Of a stretch of DNA of 64,000 nucleotides, positions 49,561 through 61,590 are shown in pieces. Location of the stretch: positions 3,226,501 to 3,290,500 of the forward strand of contig OZ020256.1 of NCBI GenBank assembly GCA_963971285.1. The letters run 5' to 3'. The first letter of the stretch is position 1; each line of letters starts with the position of its first letter. The translations under genes and the position numbers were made by a program. The notes beneath the pieces were generated by a model, which saw only the letters and a list, made by a program, of their open reading frames with translations, searched no databases and had not been told where the DNA came from. Origin of the DNA: Astropecten irregularis (taxonomy: Eukaryota > Echinodermata > Asteroidea > Paxillosida > Astropectinidae).

Positions 49561-49905
49561 TGACAATAACATTAATGAGACAATACATCCATATGACTAT
49601 AACATCAATGTGACTATAAAATCAATGTGACTAAAACATCCATGTGATAATAACACCCATGTGACTAAAACATCCATGTGATAATAACACCCATGTGACA
49701 ATAACATCCATTTGACAATAACATCCACGTGACAATAGCATCCATGGAATAATAACATTCATGTGACAATAACATCCATGTGATAAAAACATCCTTGAGA
49801 CAATAGCATCCGTGTGACAAAAGCATCCATATGACAATAGCATCAATGTGACAATAACATTCACGTGACAATAGCATTCATATTGTGACAATAACATCTG
49901 AATCT
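49561..49905 (+). repeat. 17-bp minisatellite (about 20 copies)
   Basis: Imperfect copies of GTGACAATAACATCCAT. Seventeen is not a multiple of three and the unit has no stop in the minus frames, so long minus-strand open frames cycle through three codings with a 17-residue period; these are not genes. Confidence 0.9.
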
Positions 49906-50217
49906 GACAATCTATCAGTTATGCTTGAGTGTTCCATGCTTTATATGTCATCATATTTCTTCCTTTCCTTTTCTAGGCTGTCTTTGTTTGACTTCTTATT
50001 TTAATCCAACTGTTCGGGTTTTTTCCTTTCCCTTTCCGTTCCATTGTCTTTCATGTCCCATGCCCCCCTCTGTTACCATGACTACTAGCTACATCTTTCT
50101 ACAACGTTTCAATGTTTTCTGCCTTCATTGCATTAATACGGGTCACGGTTAGGTGAGAGCGGAAAGCCAGAAGCTACTACGTACACGTATTATCACAATC
50201 CTCGCACATTGTCACAG

Positions 50218-50545
50218 TTAAAGGTAGTATCATACTTTGATAGCATACCGAAACACTGATTTACCTATAACTTTCAGGGTATGAAGATGGTAATGGTAGA
50301 AACATATCTTTAACGTTTTCCTGCCTGAAATGCAGTATTTATCCAGAAATGAGTAAAGCCGATGGACCAAAAACAATTTTGATTTGGGGAAAATCAAAAA
50401 TCATGTTAAAGGATTAAAAAAAAAATACTGTGGGCGTTTTTCACTGTTTTCTTAAAAAGTAGGCCGGAGTCGTATTATGGGACTGGGAATTTTACAGATG
50501 ACTGTTATTGTGTTCTTGATATTGTTCCCAATGAGCCGTATCATG
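50218..50545 (+). mobile_element. TTAA-type MITE, copy 6 (right end decayed)
   Basis: Starts TTAAAGGTAGTATCATACTT. Interior CAGGGTATGAAGATGG, GAAACATA, GGGACTGGGAATTTTAC. The right terminal repeat is degraded. Confidence 0.75.
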
Positions 50546-50559
50546 GGCCTTTCATATCA

Positions 50560-51630
50560 GCCTGAACAACCAACTTAATAGTTGCTCCCAAAGCTGTTTC
50601 ACAGTTTCACGATTAATCCAATGATAGAGAAACAAATTACAATGGCTAGGTACAAATACTAGGTTCCATGATGGGCGAACGTCTACTTGCAGTAGAGTCT
50701 TACATTATTAACTGAAATTTTCACCTTTTCTGGAAATATATTTTAAATGTAACCATCCGAACCATTCAGAGCCATAGAAGAGATATTAAAATGATCCTAA
50801 AATCCTCAAAGCATATTGATGTTATTAATTAAATTAATGTTTAAATTGTTAAATGCATATTGTTCACGATTTGACCAATGGTTCTTTCCAATGTACTTCC
50901 AGTTACGACTAAGAGAAAATACAAATTAAACTAGGTCGGCCATTATGGACATGCTTTCCGAAAGCAAATTTCAGCGAAAGGGTACGTTTTAAAGTAATGC
51001 CATTCTATATTTTAGTGTCCTGGAACATAAACGTGTTGGCCTAACTATGGCTAGCTGTTTGGAAAAATGCATACCATTTTGTTATTATAAAGGCTAAGCT
51101 TGAACCACCTTAGAAAAGAATCTGCGATTTGGAATTGATAGGGGGACTTCCGAAAAGACAGCGCCATCCTTAGATACCATACAACAATAGTTGGAGCTAT
51201 AGTCTAGCAATTGCAATATTCCCTCCAGTTATCTCGATAGTACGTTCATGCCGAGCTTATAACTTGGACATCCTTTTGAAGTAGAATGTCTCACATGTGC
51301 GGAAACAAATAGAGCACTGAGATCAGAAACTTCCAAATGAAACCGTAGAGGAGAAAGACGCACCAATAGTCTCCACTTCTGGTGACAAAAGGACATTCTC
51401 GATTAACCCTGCTCGGGTTTCAATCCCTGCCCTGCAATCTGAGACAGCACCCAGGTCCCCCCTTTTGTAATGTTCTCCTTCTTCAGCAAGACATAAAAGG
51501 CAAAACGCCAGCGGCATATTATATAGGCCTAGTAGTGATAAAAGAGAATGCTTCAAATTATAAATGGCACCAACCATTCTTTATGTTATACGGCATGCTT
51601 TCATTTTAAAATCCAAGTTTTTAACATAAA
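50560..51630. other. stretch without a recognisable gene
   Basis: Nothing supported between two MITE copies. Confidence 0.35.
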
Positions 51631-51638
51631 ACTGCTAT

Positions 51639-52074
51639 TTAAGGTAGTATCATACTTTGGTAAGAAACCAAAACAGAAAATGTTCGTAGATTTACGTATA
51701 ACGTACAGGGTGTGAAGATGGTGGTGGTAGAAACATTGGCCTACCGTTAAAATTGCTCCGTATTTTACAGGGTATAAAGATGGTGGTGGTAGAAACATAG
51801 GCCTACCGTTAAAATTGCTCAGCCTGAAATGATGTCTTTATCCAGAAATTATAGTAAAACAACGACCGAAAATCTGGGTGTTTTTCTTTTAAAAGATCAA
51901 AAATAACAGAGAAAAGACTTAAAAAATACTGTGACTTTTTTTTTACTGTTTTCTCAAAAAGTGGGCGCCGTATGGGACTGCAATTTTCACATAATGACTG
52001 TTACTGTATCTGTCTTGATATTTTTGCCCATGAATCTGTATTTGATAAAAACCGAAGTATAATATTACCTTTAA
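51639..52074 (+). mobile_element. TTAA-type MITE, copy 7, with internal duplication
   Basis: TTAAGGTAGTATCATACTTT to AAGTATAATATTACCTTTAA. It is longer than its relatives (436 bp) because a ~62-bp internal block (ACAGGGTGTGAAGATGGTGG at 51705, repeated at 51767) is duplicated. Confidence 0.8.
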
Positions 52075-52586
52075 TGTTTGAATTATGTACGAAAATATAC
52101 GAAAATATAACGCTGGGCGGGCTTATTTCGCGAATGTCGTGTAATTCGCGCCAGAAATAAACCCTTCTCTGGCACTCTATAGTTCCTGTAGGAAAATGAC
52201 ACGCATTAGGCCTACACGCAGAGAGAGGAAATACGCCAGCGAGCTGGGCTGCAAAAAAGGGGATGCCTGCATATGGTAAATATTTCCCGTCCACTCATGA
52301 CACTCACGGGGTAAATATGACAGGAGGAACACATACTTCAACATACCTGAACAAACAGTTGATTTCCCTTGAAACGGCACTATACATCATCGGCAACAAG
52401 AAGATGAAGGACCTAATGGGAGCTTGGTAGGTGAGCGAGGTCTGGTTAAATTAAAGATAAAAATAAGAATTCTACAAGGTGACCTCGGTCCAGAGAAAAA
52501 GTACATTTGGGAAAAGGTTAAGAATGAAACGATCCGGGATGAAATCATACGCAGGTTCAAATTATGTCAGCTTTTCATAGGGGCTG

Positions 52587-52945
52587 TTAAAGGTATAGTA
52601 TCATACTTTGGTAGCATACCAAAGTAGAAATCTCCACAGATTTACCTATAACTTACAGGGTATAAAGATGGTGATAGTAGAAACACACAATTTGTCTGCC
52701 TGAAATGCTGTTTTTCTCAAGAAGAGTTAAACAAATAACCAAAAACAATTTTGATCTTCAAAAGATCATAAATAACGATGAAAAGATTTTAAAAATACCG
52801 TGGGTGTTTTTCACTGTTTTCTCAAAAAGTGGGCACCGTATGGGACTGAAAATTTCACAAATGACTTTTGCTGTATCTTTCTTGATAATTTTGGCCATGA
52901 ATATACATTTCCTTGACAAAAACCAAAGTATGATATTACATTTTA
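52587..52945 (+). mobile_element. TTAA-type MITE, copy 8
   Basis: TTAAAGGTATAGTATCATAC to AAGTATGATATTACATTTTA, with shared interior. Only about 510 bp after copy 7. Confidence 0.78.
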
Positions 52946-52949
52946 CGTC

Positions 52950-53640
52950 AGCGCTACATTTGTTGATATGCTGAACCTCGAGTAATTGAAACGGAAACTA
53001 CTTTAGTTATAGCTTATCTTTATCATTTATGCAGTTTTATCAAGAACCCAGCTTGGAATGAATATAAATTGAATATAGCCTTAATATATTCCCAGTTTAT
53101 AGCCTGTAGGTTGGTATAGAAAAAGGTATCGTGTATGTGTGTGTGTTTGGCCTCATAGGATGTGTACAGAGATAGAATGAAAGGCTTGGTTTCCATCACC
53201 TCCAATCTTCCGATCTAAAACAGGAAAAGTAATCAAGAGAATTCAAAAGAAAGAAACGAAGGACTTCATCATGTCATTGGCTATTATAATCAATATCTTC
53301 TCGGAAGATATACACAGTAACAATCTCGTCATTCGTGGCTATCAAAATAATGTTCCCGTTAATGAAACACTTGATCGGTGGACATTTCATGACATAAATG
53401 TAGAAAGCAGTGACATGAAGTAAGTTTTTCATGGGAAATGTTCTGACTCTTGACACTGATATACCTGGGTCAGTTTCAGTGCTTTGTTCCAGACTGAGCT
53501 TTATACAACTAATATTCCCACGTACTAAATGATTTCCATCGGCCTCTCCCATTTCGTCATCACATTATCATCACAACCTTCAAACAAGGTGACCACCATC
53601 AACCTCCTGACGACCATGAACCTCTGGACCCACATCGGAC
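52950..53640. other. no gene recognised; one orphan exon-like frame
   Basis: 53271-53419 (+) is a 49-codon frame starting with ATG and ending at a perfect GTAAGT donor. No family is recognised and no partner exon is seen. Confidence 0.2.
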
Positions 53641-53654
53641 CCTCATGGTCCCTG

Positions 53655-54062
53655 AGACGCGGTTTCGAACCTCACCATCCCAATATCACTCATGACTCTT
53701 CTGAGGGTCAGGGACCCCATGACCCTATTACAACTCTTCATGATCCTCATGGCCCATGGGACGCGTTGTGCACCTCACCACCCTAATAACATTCATGACT
53801 CCCATGAGGACCAGGGACCCCATGACCCTATTACAACTCTTCGTGACCCTCATGACCCATGGGAAGCGTCGTGAACCTCACCACCCTAATAACATTCATG
53901 ACTCCCATGAGGACCAGGGACCCCATGACCCTATTACAACTCTTCGTGACCCTCATGACCCATGGGAAGCGTCGTGAACCTCACCACCCTAATAACACTC
54001 ATGACTCCCATGAGGACCATGACTCCCATGAGGGTCGGGGACCTCATGACCCTATTACAACT
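53655..54062 (+). repeat. 103-bp minisatellite (about 4 copies)
   Basis: Units of exactly 103 bp in the middle copies (CCCATGGGAAGCGTCGTGAA recurs at that spacing). Rich in CATGA/TCATG. The open frames in it are by-products of the repeat. Confidence 0.9.
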
Positions 54063-54069
54063 AACTCTT

Positions 54070-54886
54070 TATGTCTCTGATGACTTATCTGACCTTATGA
54101 ATCACATGAAGTTCGATAACTTCATGCCCCCCATCACAGCAATGTGCAATCACCAGCCCTTATAGCCTCATGATGCTCATGCCACAACGACGCTAACGGC
54201 CCCCGACCCTTATCATGAGGGCCATCGCCATCTATAAAGACCTCATTCACCTCATCATTCCTCAACACCATCAATGCCTTCATCATTGATCGCATCATGA
54301 TTCCATAGTCAGTATCATTTATCATCTTATGTCAGGAAATAGGGTCAATGCATTTGCCGAATGTCTTGCACCTCAAAGGTCGGTGCTCTTTAAAGACGAC
54401 ATTTTTTATTTTGGTCGCCACCAGGGGGTATAATTAATGACACTTCAAAACCACGCCACCCAAATTGAGGTGACAACTACAACAGGGTTTGAATCGGACC
54501 GTGCACATAGTGGAATTCCTAGATCGCACTCCCAATGGAAATCCAATTACGAATATGATACGTGGAGCCATGCATCTAGTCAAGCACAGCAATGACTGGG
54601 ATGTAGTCCTCTTGGGGAAGACAGTGGGCTACATGCCCCAGGGGCTGCCTAGTCGGATCATATTGTAATAAGTTCCGGCTATGATCAAGATTAATTGTAC
54701 AGAACATATTTTATGAAATATCCTCCAAGGGCCCATCGTTAATCTACTGACTTTTTTCTGTAATATTAAGTCGAACATCAAGAGATAATGGCTGAGAATA
54801 AAGTGCAGGAAGCGTTTTGTTTTCCTTCTTGCAAGAAGAAGAAGAAGCAACACTTCGTTGTCTTCATTCTGCCCAACTATACATCA
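54070..54886. other. stretch without a recognisable gene
   Basis: A region still rich in TCATGA-like words fades out by about 54310; nothing else supported. Confidence 0.35.
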
Positions 54887-54894
54887 AACGCGAC

Positions 54895-55055
54895 CAGTAG
54901 TGTAGACACGTCCTCAAACCTGGCGGGGGGGTTGATCGTGTAGCTGGGTAGTTCTTCCATATACGTTTGTGCACAAAATATTTTTTTATATATACAAAAA
55001 GTGAAAACCTGGGGGGGTTGCAACCCCCCTAGCCCCCCCGGGATCTACGCCCATG
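54895..55055. mobile_element. hAT-type MITE (161 bp) with perfect 8-bp target duplication
   Basis: Flanked on both sides by AACGCGAC (54887-54894 and 55056-55063). Ends CAGTAGTGTAGAC and GATCTACGCCCATG are imperfect inverted repeats. G/C-run core (GGTTGCAACCCCCC). Confidence 0.8.
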
Positions 55056-55152
55056 AACGCGACTGAAACTTCACAGTAAGCCAAGGAAGAGTTTATAACA
55101 TTTGTGGCAACAAGCTAGAATTTAAGCACGCGTTGTTAGTCCGCCGTTCCCT

Positions 55153-55440
55153 TCAGTGAAGATAATCAAAGGCTTTCGCCACACCGACTAGCTGCCGCGT
55201 TCTGTAATCTAAACGGACGGGTAAAGCACGAGCACCGGCAACAGAGCGATTACGAGCCCCGTGGTAATCCCACCGTTGCCGGTACGAGAACGGCGGACAG
55301 TGTCGTCCAATTTGTCTTGACTTCACGGCCGGCGTGTTATCGAAGCGCACGGTACGGGATGAGCAAGTTGCCGTGAAGAATCCCGCAGCTAATTCATCCT
55401 CCTCCTTGAAAAAGCCACATGGCGTGATGTTGACATCCAA
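55153..55440 (-). other. GC/CpG-rich island with a 95-codon minus-strand ORF, unrecognised
   Basis: The patch is markedly richer in GC and CpG than the flanks. The ORF has no recognised domain; an alternate minus frame encodes a short hydrophobic run (GLVIALLPVLVLYPSV) before a stop. It could be an exon, a regulatory island or an old insertion. Confidence 0.2.
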
Positions 55441-55859
55441 ATTGCCCTCTAAACCATTACAGTAAAAAGTGCAAAGATGAATCGGCTATATAGAGGGTTA
55501 TATACGGAGGGATAAGACAGTCTCCACGGGCAGAGAAGATAATAATAAGAGAGGGGAAAGCTTTTCAGCCCCTTCAAGCTGTAACCACTTTTTAATTACA
55601 CTCTGCATCGAATGGAAAACTCGTTGACATGGATGCGATTGCCTCTCGCCAAACAGTGACCAGAAACGAATTTGTGTCAAATACTGTTCCCAAATTTTAC
55701 AAACAAGGAATTCTTAGTAAAATAAATTCGATTTTTCCGTACTCCCTTTATCCAGTTTGTTTAGTAGAATCTACAAATCATGTTTTATTTATTTGCATTA
55801 TTTGGTGATCATGGGCAAGTTAACGGAGCAGAATTTTGAAAAGTGAACAAAGAAAAATT

Positions 55860-55931
55860 GACTGGAGCGGGATTCGAACCGGCGAACTCCTGAATACCGT
55901 ACAGGCGCTCTACCAACTGAGCCATCCAGCC
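55860..55931 (-). tRNA. tRNA-like cloverleaf (probable tRNA-derived SINE head)
   Basis: 72 nt on the minus strand fold as a cloverleaf: acceptor GGCTGGA/TCCAGTC (with a G-T pair), D-arm GCTC-AGTTGGTA-GAGC, anticodon arm CCTGT-ACGGTAT-TCAGG, T-arm GCCGG-TTCGAAT-CCCGC. A box and B box are intact. Faults: one mismatch each in the anticodon and T stems and C instead of the invariant U before the GGT anticodon. The sequence downstream of its 3' end recurs in the aminotransferase introns (7963 and 19355), so it is more likely the head of a SINE than a working tRNA-Thr. Confidence 0.45.
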
Positions 55932-55939
55932 CTACGTTG

Positions 55940-57100
55940 GTGGTGAATTGTGTTACTTTACACAAACAATAATCATTAAGTGATATGTCACCAAAAAAAC
56001 AAAAACAAACAATTACATCAAAATGAAACATGGGAAAGTGTGCACACACCGCCAAAAGATGCATACGTATTTGCGACGCGAGAAAGTAGAAAGCTTTCCC
56101 GCCAGTTTGAACGTTGTCAATGTATATTCTTACGTCCCTTTATGCTTGAAGTCTGTGAGTGATTAATTTTGTAATTTACGTGCATTTGACAGGCAATAAA
56201 CGTTCACGGAAGACTCATACCTTCTGGATGACAGCTGATGCAAGATTATGTTATTCTCATGTCGCTTTGGCTGCAAGGCTTTAAATTTAAAGGCATTAAA
56301 CTGCGTGCAGTGTGTAATCATGACTTTGTATAGACAGGTTGACATTAAACGGATGATATTAGCTGTGGCTTAGCTGTGCGTGACGTGCATGGGAATGATG
56401 TTTAAACATCCATTAATCAACGTGTGATGTGCTTATAATCTCTTCAGCACAATGATTCCCAAATAGAGAGGGCAAACACCTCGGGCACGTCTCCCCTGCC
56501 ACGGTGGTGGCTTCTGTATATGAGACGTTATGTCTTGTCTTGCCATGCCGAACTGAACGCTTCTTGCTTTGAACGCATTATTGGTACATAGAGGAGTTAG
56601 GCATCTACGGTGTCCCTGAGAGGCCCATCACCGTACCACGATATCGAAATGGAAGCTTTTCTGTGTTTAACATGAAGCTAGATTAGTATAAACTCAAAGT
56701 CCTCTCGCGCCATGAAAATCTCAACATCCATTAAGTCCAGATTTGTGGAAAATTGTTCATCATCCAGTATAAATGTTTTTGGGGGACGGGGTGGATACAA
56801 GATTTGAACGTTCTTGTACGTCACTACATGTACGTTGAGCCTCGTTTTCAAAGCCGAGAATGGAAAAGACCGTTTGCATGGGCTTAACAGTGTTTTCATT
56901 CATAAGCTACGACGGAAGCATTTGAGATGATCGGTGAAAATTTAATCAAAGTAAATTGCAGTGAAACTCGACACTTGTGAGAGCTAAACGACATGAACTA
57001 GCGGTCAATGCACATAATTATTGATAAATCGATGGTATCCCGCATAGTCCTTAGCATAGTGAGATTGATCGCAAACTATCCCAAGGAAACCAGCGACAAG
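55940..57100. other. stretch without a recognisable gene
   Basis: No gene or repeat supported. Confidence 0.35.
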
Positions 57101-57104
57101 CCCG

Positions 57105-57456
57105 TTAAAGGCACAGTACATGAGTGGTAACATACCAATACTGAAATGTTCACAGATTTACGCACATTTATAACTTTCAGGATATGCTAGTAGAAACATA
57201 CCGTTAAAATATTTCCTGCTGAAATGCTGTATTTATCCAGAAATTAGTAAAACAAGGACAAAAAAACACTTTTGATCTCAGGGTGAGATCAAAACCATTC
57301 TTTATGTTTCAACAGAAAAATCGAGTCGGTTTTTCGCTATTTTCTCGTCCGATTGAGCTCAAATATTCACAGGTTTGTTATTCCATGCACATGCTGGATC
57401 AGACAAAGTGTGAGTGCTGTTCTGTGACCTTTACCAATCATGTATTATACCTTTAA
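57105..57456 (+). mobile_element. TTAA-type MITE, copy 9 (subfamily 2)
   Basis: TTAAAGGCACAGTACATGAG to CATGTATTATACCTTTAA. The central palindrome is GATCTCAGGGTGAGATC. Shares AACATACCGTTAAAAT and TTTATCCAGAAATTAG with the main family but has a different right half, shared with 60975 and 62281. Confidence 0.8.
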
Positions 57457-58024
57457 ACTAGAGAGGAAAGGCTATAGAGAGAGTCAGAATCATCTGAGTG
57501 ATATTGGAATGACATCTCAGAGTAAATTAATTATCCTTTATAGTGCGTGGTTGTACATCCGCTGTCTTACTATACGAAGTACCAAAGTGCACTTCCGCCA
57601 ATACAAATTAATCATCTTTGTTTTCCCTGCCAAACCTTTGACCACTGGAGCAAGAAATTAAATGCAGTTTTCCAAAGAAGCAGTCTGCAAAGCAGTGACT
57701 TGGTATGGAGGTAAAATTTCCATTACGTTCGTATTATTTTTTGTCTAAAAGATTTCTCAACATCATGTTACGTATTGTTTTCAGTTCTTTTTCTTCATGT
57801 TTTTTTCTTTTCCTAAACAAACAAGGTACAGGAAGATTCGGTAAAATATCCGACGTGCCAAATTAGAGCACTCGAAATTTGAATAAACACTTTGCCTTCG
57901 GACAAACATCTACGTAAATAACTAACATTTTACCGTGGCACGTTGCAATAAATGAGAAGCCGCCCTAATGGTTTTCCCGCCTTTTAAAAGATTACCAAGC
58001 AAGTTTGCTGTGTTTATTTACATA

Positions 58025-58298
58025 GAAACCTCGTCTCTTTAGCAACTGTAACCGACGTCAAACCTTGTCTGGGTTTCAAACAACTAAAGATGCTAGGCCT
58101 ATGATTTATATTGTCTCTCCAAAAAGGCGGGAACATTTATGCATGTTCATTTACACACCAAACATGAAAAAGCTCTTCTCTTTAGCATCTATTGAAAACA
58201 GACGTCACTGACTTTGTGTTCAAAACAACGACAGATGCTGGCCCTTGTCTTTTCACAAAAGGGGAACTTTTATGCATATTCGTTCAGAACACCAAACG
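58025..58298 (+). repeat. diverged ~141-bp tandem duplication
   Basis: CTCGTCTCTTTAGCA...GACGTCA...GATGCT...TTTATGCATGTTCA...ACACCAAAC occurs twice in a row with many substitutions. The second copy starts near 58166. Confidence 0.65.
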
Positions 58299-58299
58299 C

Positions 58300-59800
58300 C
58301 GTGGAACTGAACAAAACCCAACACCTTCGGAGGAAATTCAACGCGAAGACAATCTGAAAGGGAAATTGGCAACAAGGTAAAGTGAGGGAAAGAAATCCAC
58401 TTCAATCAGCTCAAAATGTAGAAAGTAACTAGGCCTATTTTCTTGAAATTCCAAACCTGATGATGGATTATGTTATAGCTCGAAAAGAAAATAAAAACTC
58501 ACCAACGCAAAGGAATTGTATTACTTTTAAAGGGAGTTAGCAGTGTCTTGAAATCTTGTTTGCCTTAAGGCAAAGACTTAATGTTCGCGCCTGGCAGACA
58601 TCTTGAAAATGAAACGTTAATATTTGATATGTTTTCGGACAAGAATTCATAGGTTACTGACTTTTAACTATTCTTTAAGTGGAATATATAGACAAACAGT
58701 TAAAACAAAAGACAAGTTGTCCCGTACGAAAAAAGAGCATGAACATGCCATTATGCTCAAACTAATTTCCCAAAAGAGTTCGTTAATTCTCACCTTCCTA
58801 ACAATAGTCCATATAAGCAGAATACCATGCACATTAAACAGTTCTTTTATATTAATGTCCAATCCATTTCGCTCAATATTAAATTGAGCTCGGTTGAAGC
58901 AAAGGACTTCACCATGCATGTATCTATAACAGGCGGTACATAATAAAGAACCCTTGCTCCTATAAAGCTACTATACAGTGGTCTCTTTCCTTATAAAACC
59001 TGATTTATACTAAGCTTTCTAGCAAGTATCTTTTTCTCAAGAACAAGTAGACAGAGCCCGAGGCAAATGCATGAGAAACCAGCTGCTGAACGCGCAAATA
59101 TCTTCTTTTTTCACCTTCGGGTGAATGCATTTGTATTCACGTTGAAATATATATGTATACAACCAATCACAACTGCCTTTAGTTGGAGTTGAACGGCATG
59201 TAGAAGGGCGAGTTGGCTTGGATTTATGCATTCATTCCGTGTGAATTCTTGTATTCTTTTGGCGGGGATAAGGTTTAAAATCCGCTTACTAAAAAGATGA
59301 AAGATATGGAGATGAAAATGAAAATGTCTCCAATTGCCAAGACATCCTGAAGGAGACATCCGCTCTCATGAGGGCGTACGGGGTCAGATTACTCGGTTCT
59401 GATGAAGTCCCGCGTAAAGGTGTAACATATACACAAACACAATATGTTTCGACTGAGATATTTCTATGAGTGAGAATGATTCCTGTTTAGGTGGTCACAC
59501 AATCCACAAGGGAGCAATCATTGGATACTTGAGAAATATAACAAAAAATGATCTTAAACGTACACCAATGGAAAAGGATAAAAACAGCTGCTGCAGTGGT
59601 GTATAGTCTAACGCTGTTTCCAACTGTCAACAACAATCTTATGATATAAGATTGTATTTGGTAGATAATGTTTCCCCTTCAGTCCAAAACCCAAATTCAC
59701 TTCACAGGACTGAAACATACCTTAATACGCCCACATATTACAAACAAACATAATATCACAATCCAGTCGGCCAAAAATAGACAAATCACAGGTCTACTAT
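58300..59800. other. stretch without a recognisable gene
   Basis: No gene supported. Confidence 0.35.
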
Positions 59801-59806
59801 TCTATA

Positions 59807-60245
59807 CAGGTTGTCCCATAAAAACGCAACACTTGTGTCGAGAACTATTATATGGACATTGAACTGTTTATCACTTCAAGATTCAGGTATGTGATAAAAC
59901 TATGTCTTGGCTATCGCCATGTAGAATTTGAGCAAAATTGGACTAAAATTGAGTGAAAAAACTAAAGACTGAATTACCAAACCTCAAAACCCAATTTTCA
60001 TCTTTCTTTCATACACATTATGTGTGTATTGACCACTATGCGTGGTATCCTTGCAAATTTGTTTTTAAGGAGTACTCTTTCAATTGGTCATATTTACGCC
60101 AATTTCAGCCCCAATTATGCTTAAATTCAACATGGTGATAGCCAAGACATGGTTGTATCACATATTTGAATCTTGAAGTGATAAGCAGTTTAATGTTAAC
60201 ATATTGGGTCCCGACACAGTGTTGCGTTTTTTCTGGGACACACTG
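59807..60245. mobile_element. foldback MITE with TA flanks, copy 2
   Basis: Ends CAGGTTGTCCCATAAAAACG and TTCTGGGACACACTG, flanked by TA. The interior matches the copy at 14921, its middle third in inverse orientation, as expected for a self-complementary element. Confidence 0.78.
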
Positions 60246-60249
60246 TATA

Positions 60250-60970
60250 ATATGACCACGAACAAAGCAAACATCACATGGCAAAGATCCAAGACTGTAG
60301 ACTTAAATGCCTTGTGGTGGCTAATGGCCTGGATAATTCGTTCCAAAATCTGGACAAAGCTTATTATCAACAAGGGAGCTGGAAAACTAGACCATTTGAC
60401 TTCTAACATCAATAACTGGAGGACTTGTAGAACGTCTTTCGGTCAAAGTACGAGACATCAGACCTACTTTTCCATGTCAGGGATTTCGTTTAAGCTGTTT
60501 TTGATTTCTACAGTTGATCAGAACTGGGTTCTACACCAGAGGCGACAGTTCATTTTATATAATATTTTCTAAAAACCGACCGGGAATAAACTCTGTTTTT
60601 CTCACAAAATACGATGAAGTCCAGAGCTTTTTTGAATTAATATGACATGACGTATTTGTTACGGAGCTCAAAAGTTGCCATCTGATTCGTGAAGTTCGGA
60701 ATACAATCCTAAAACCCTTCTCGAGATGACAAAATCCATCTGTGGAAGAATGATGTCGCCTTTCGGAGTTCAGCGCAGTCATCTCGGAATCTCACTATGA
60801 TTATCGATTGTACCAGTGTTCAAATAGCAGGCCGGCATGCAGTAATGGTCATTCTATGACCAGGAGTGACCACTACCTTTTATACAGAATGAAAACGAAT
60901 TCCAAGGTTTTTAGCATTGTTTTCGTCAGATTCATTTGTTATACAGAGATTTCTTTTTACAGATATACAG
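60250..60970. other. stretch without a recognisable gene
   Basis: A 122-codon open frame runs from 60204 through the end of the foldback element; its first part is repeat and the rest has no recognisable motif. Confidence 0.3.
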
Positions 60971-60974
60971 CAAG

Positions 60975-61261
60975 TTAAAAGGTATAATACATGAGCGAAA
61001 TTGGACATCTGAGTCACGAGAAAATATCAAAAGCCCGACTAAAATGTTCTTGTAAAACATAAAGAATGCTTTTGACCTTACACCGATATCAAAACTGGTT
61101 TCAGTCGTTGTTTGACTTATTTCTGGATAAATACACCATTTCACGCGGAAATATTTTAATGGTATGTTTCTACCAGCACCATCTTCATACCCTGAAAGGT
61201 ATAGGTAAATCTGTGAACACTTCTGTTTGGGTATGTTCCCAATCCTGTACTGTACATTTAA
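60975..61261 (-). mobile_element. TTAA-type MITE, copy 10 (subfamily 2)
   Basis: TTAAAAGGTATAATACATGA to CTGTACATTTAA, reverse orientation, with GGTATGTTTCTACCAGCACC and AAAGAATGCTTTTGA shared with 57105. Confidence 0.72.
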
Positions 61262-61590
61262 AAGATACTTAATACAAGTATGAATATTCAAGTCATGCGT
61301 TAATAAAAATGTGATTTTCCTTTGCTACAAAGGATTAATTTGCCCGGGAAATGTATCTCCAGATACGGTGTCTATAAAATGAAACGTTTTGGTGCATGGG
61401 AGCATTCATGTATAAAGAATGAGAAAGTAATTTCCGGCAGTTTACTTCTATCAAAGAATAATTCTTTATACCAATTGAAGTACTTTTTATATACTTGACC
61501 TATATTACGTGCGCACTTGCCCCATCCCCCCTCCCCCTCTTTCTCCTCGTGTATTCTTGGACGGAAGTTACAACTTCGCGGATAAAAATA

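Noticed and set aside
49631..49897. Two minus-strand open frames with periodic MLLSHGCYCH-type peptides
   Set aside because: Translation of the 17-bp minisatellite.
53529..54165. Four overlapping plus-strand open frames with MTPMRTRDPMTLLQL-type repeats
   Set aside because: Frame-shifted readings of the 103-bp minisatellite, offset by exactly one unit.
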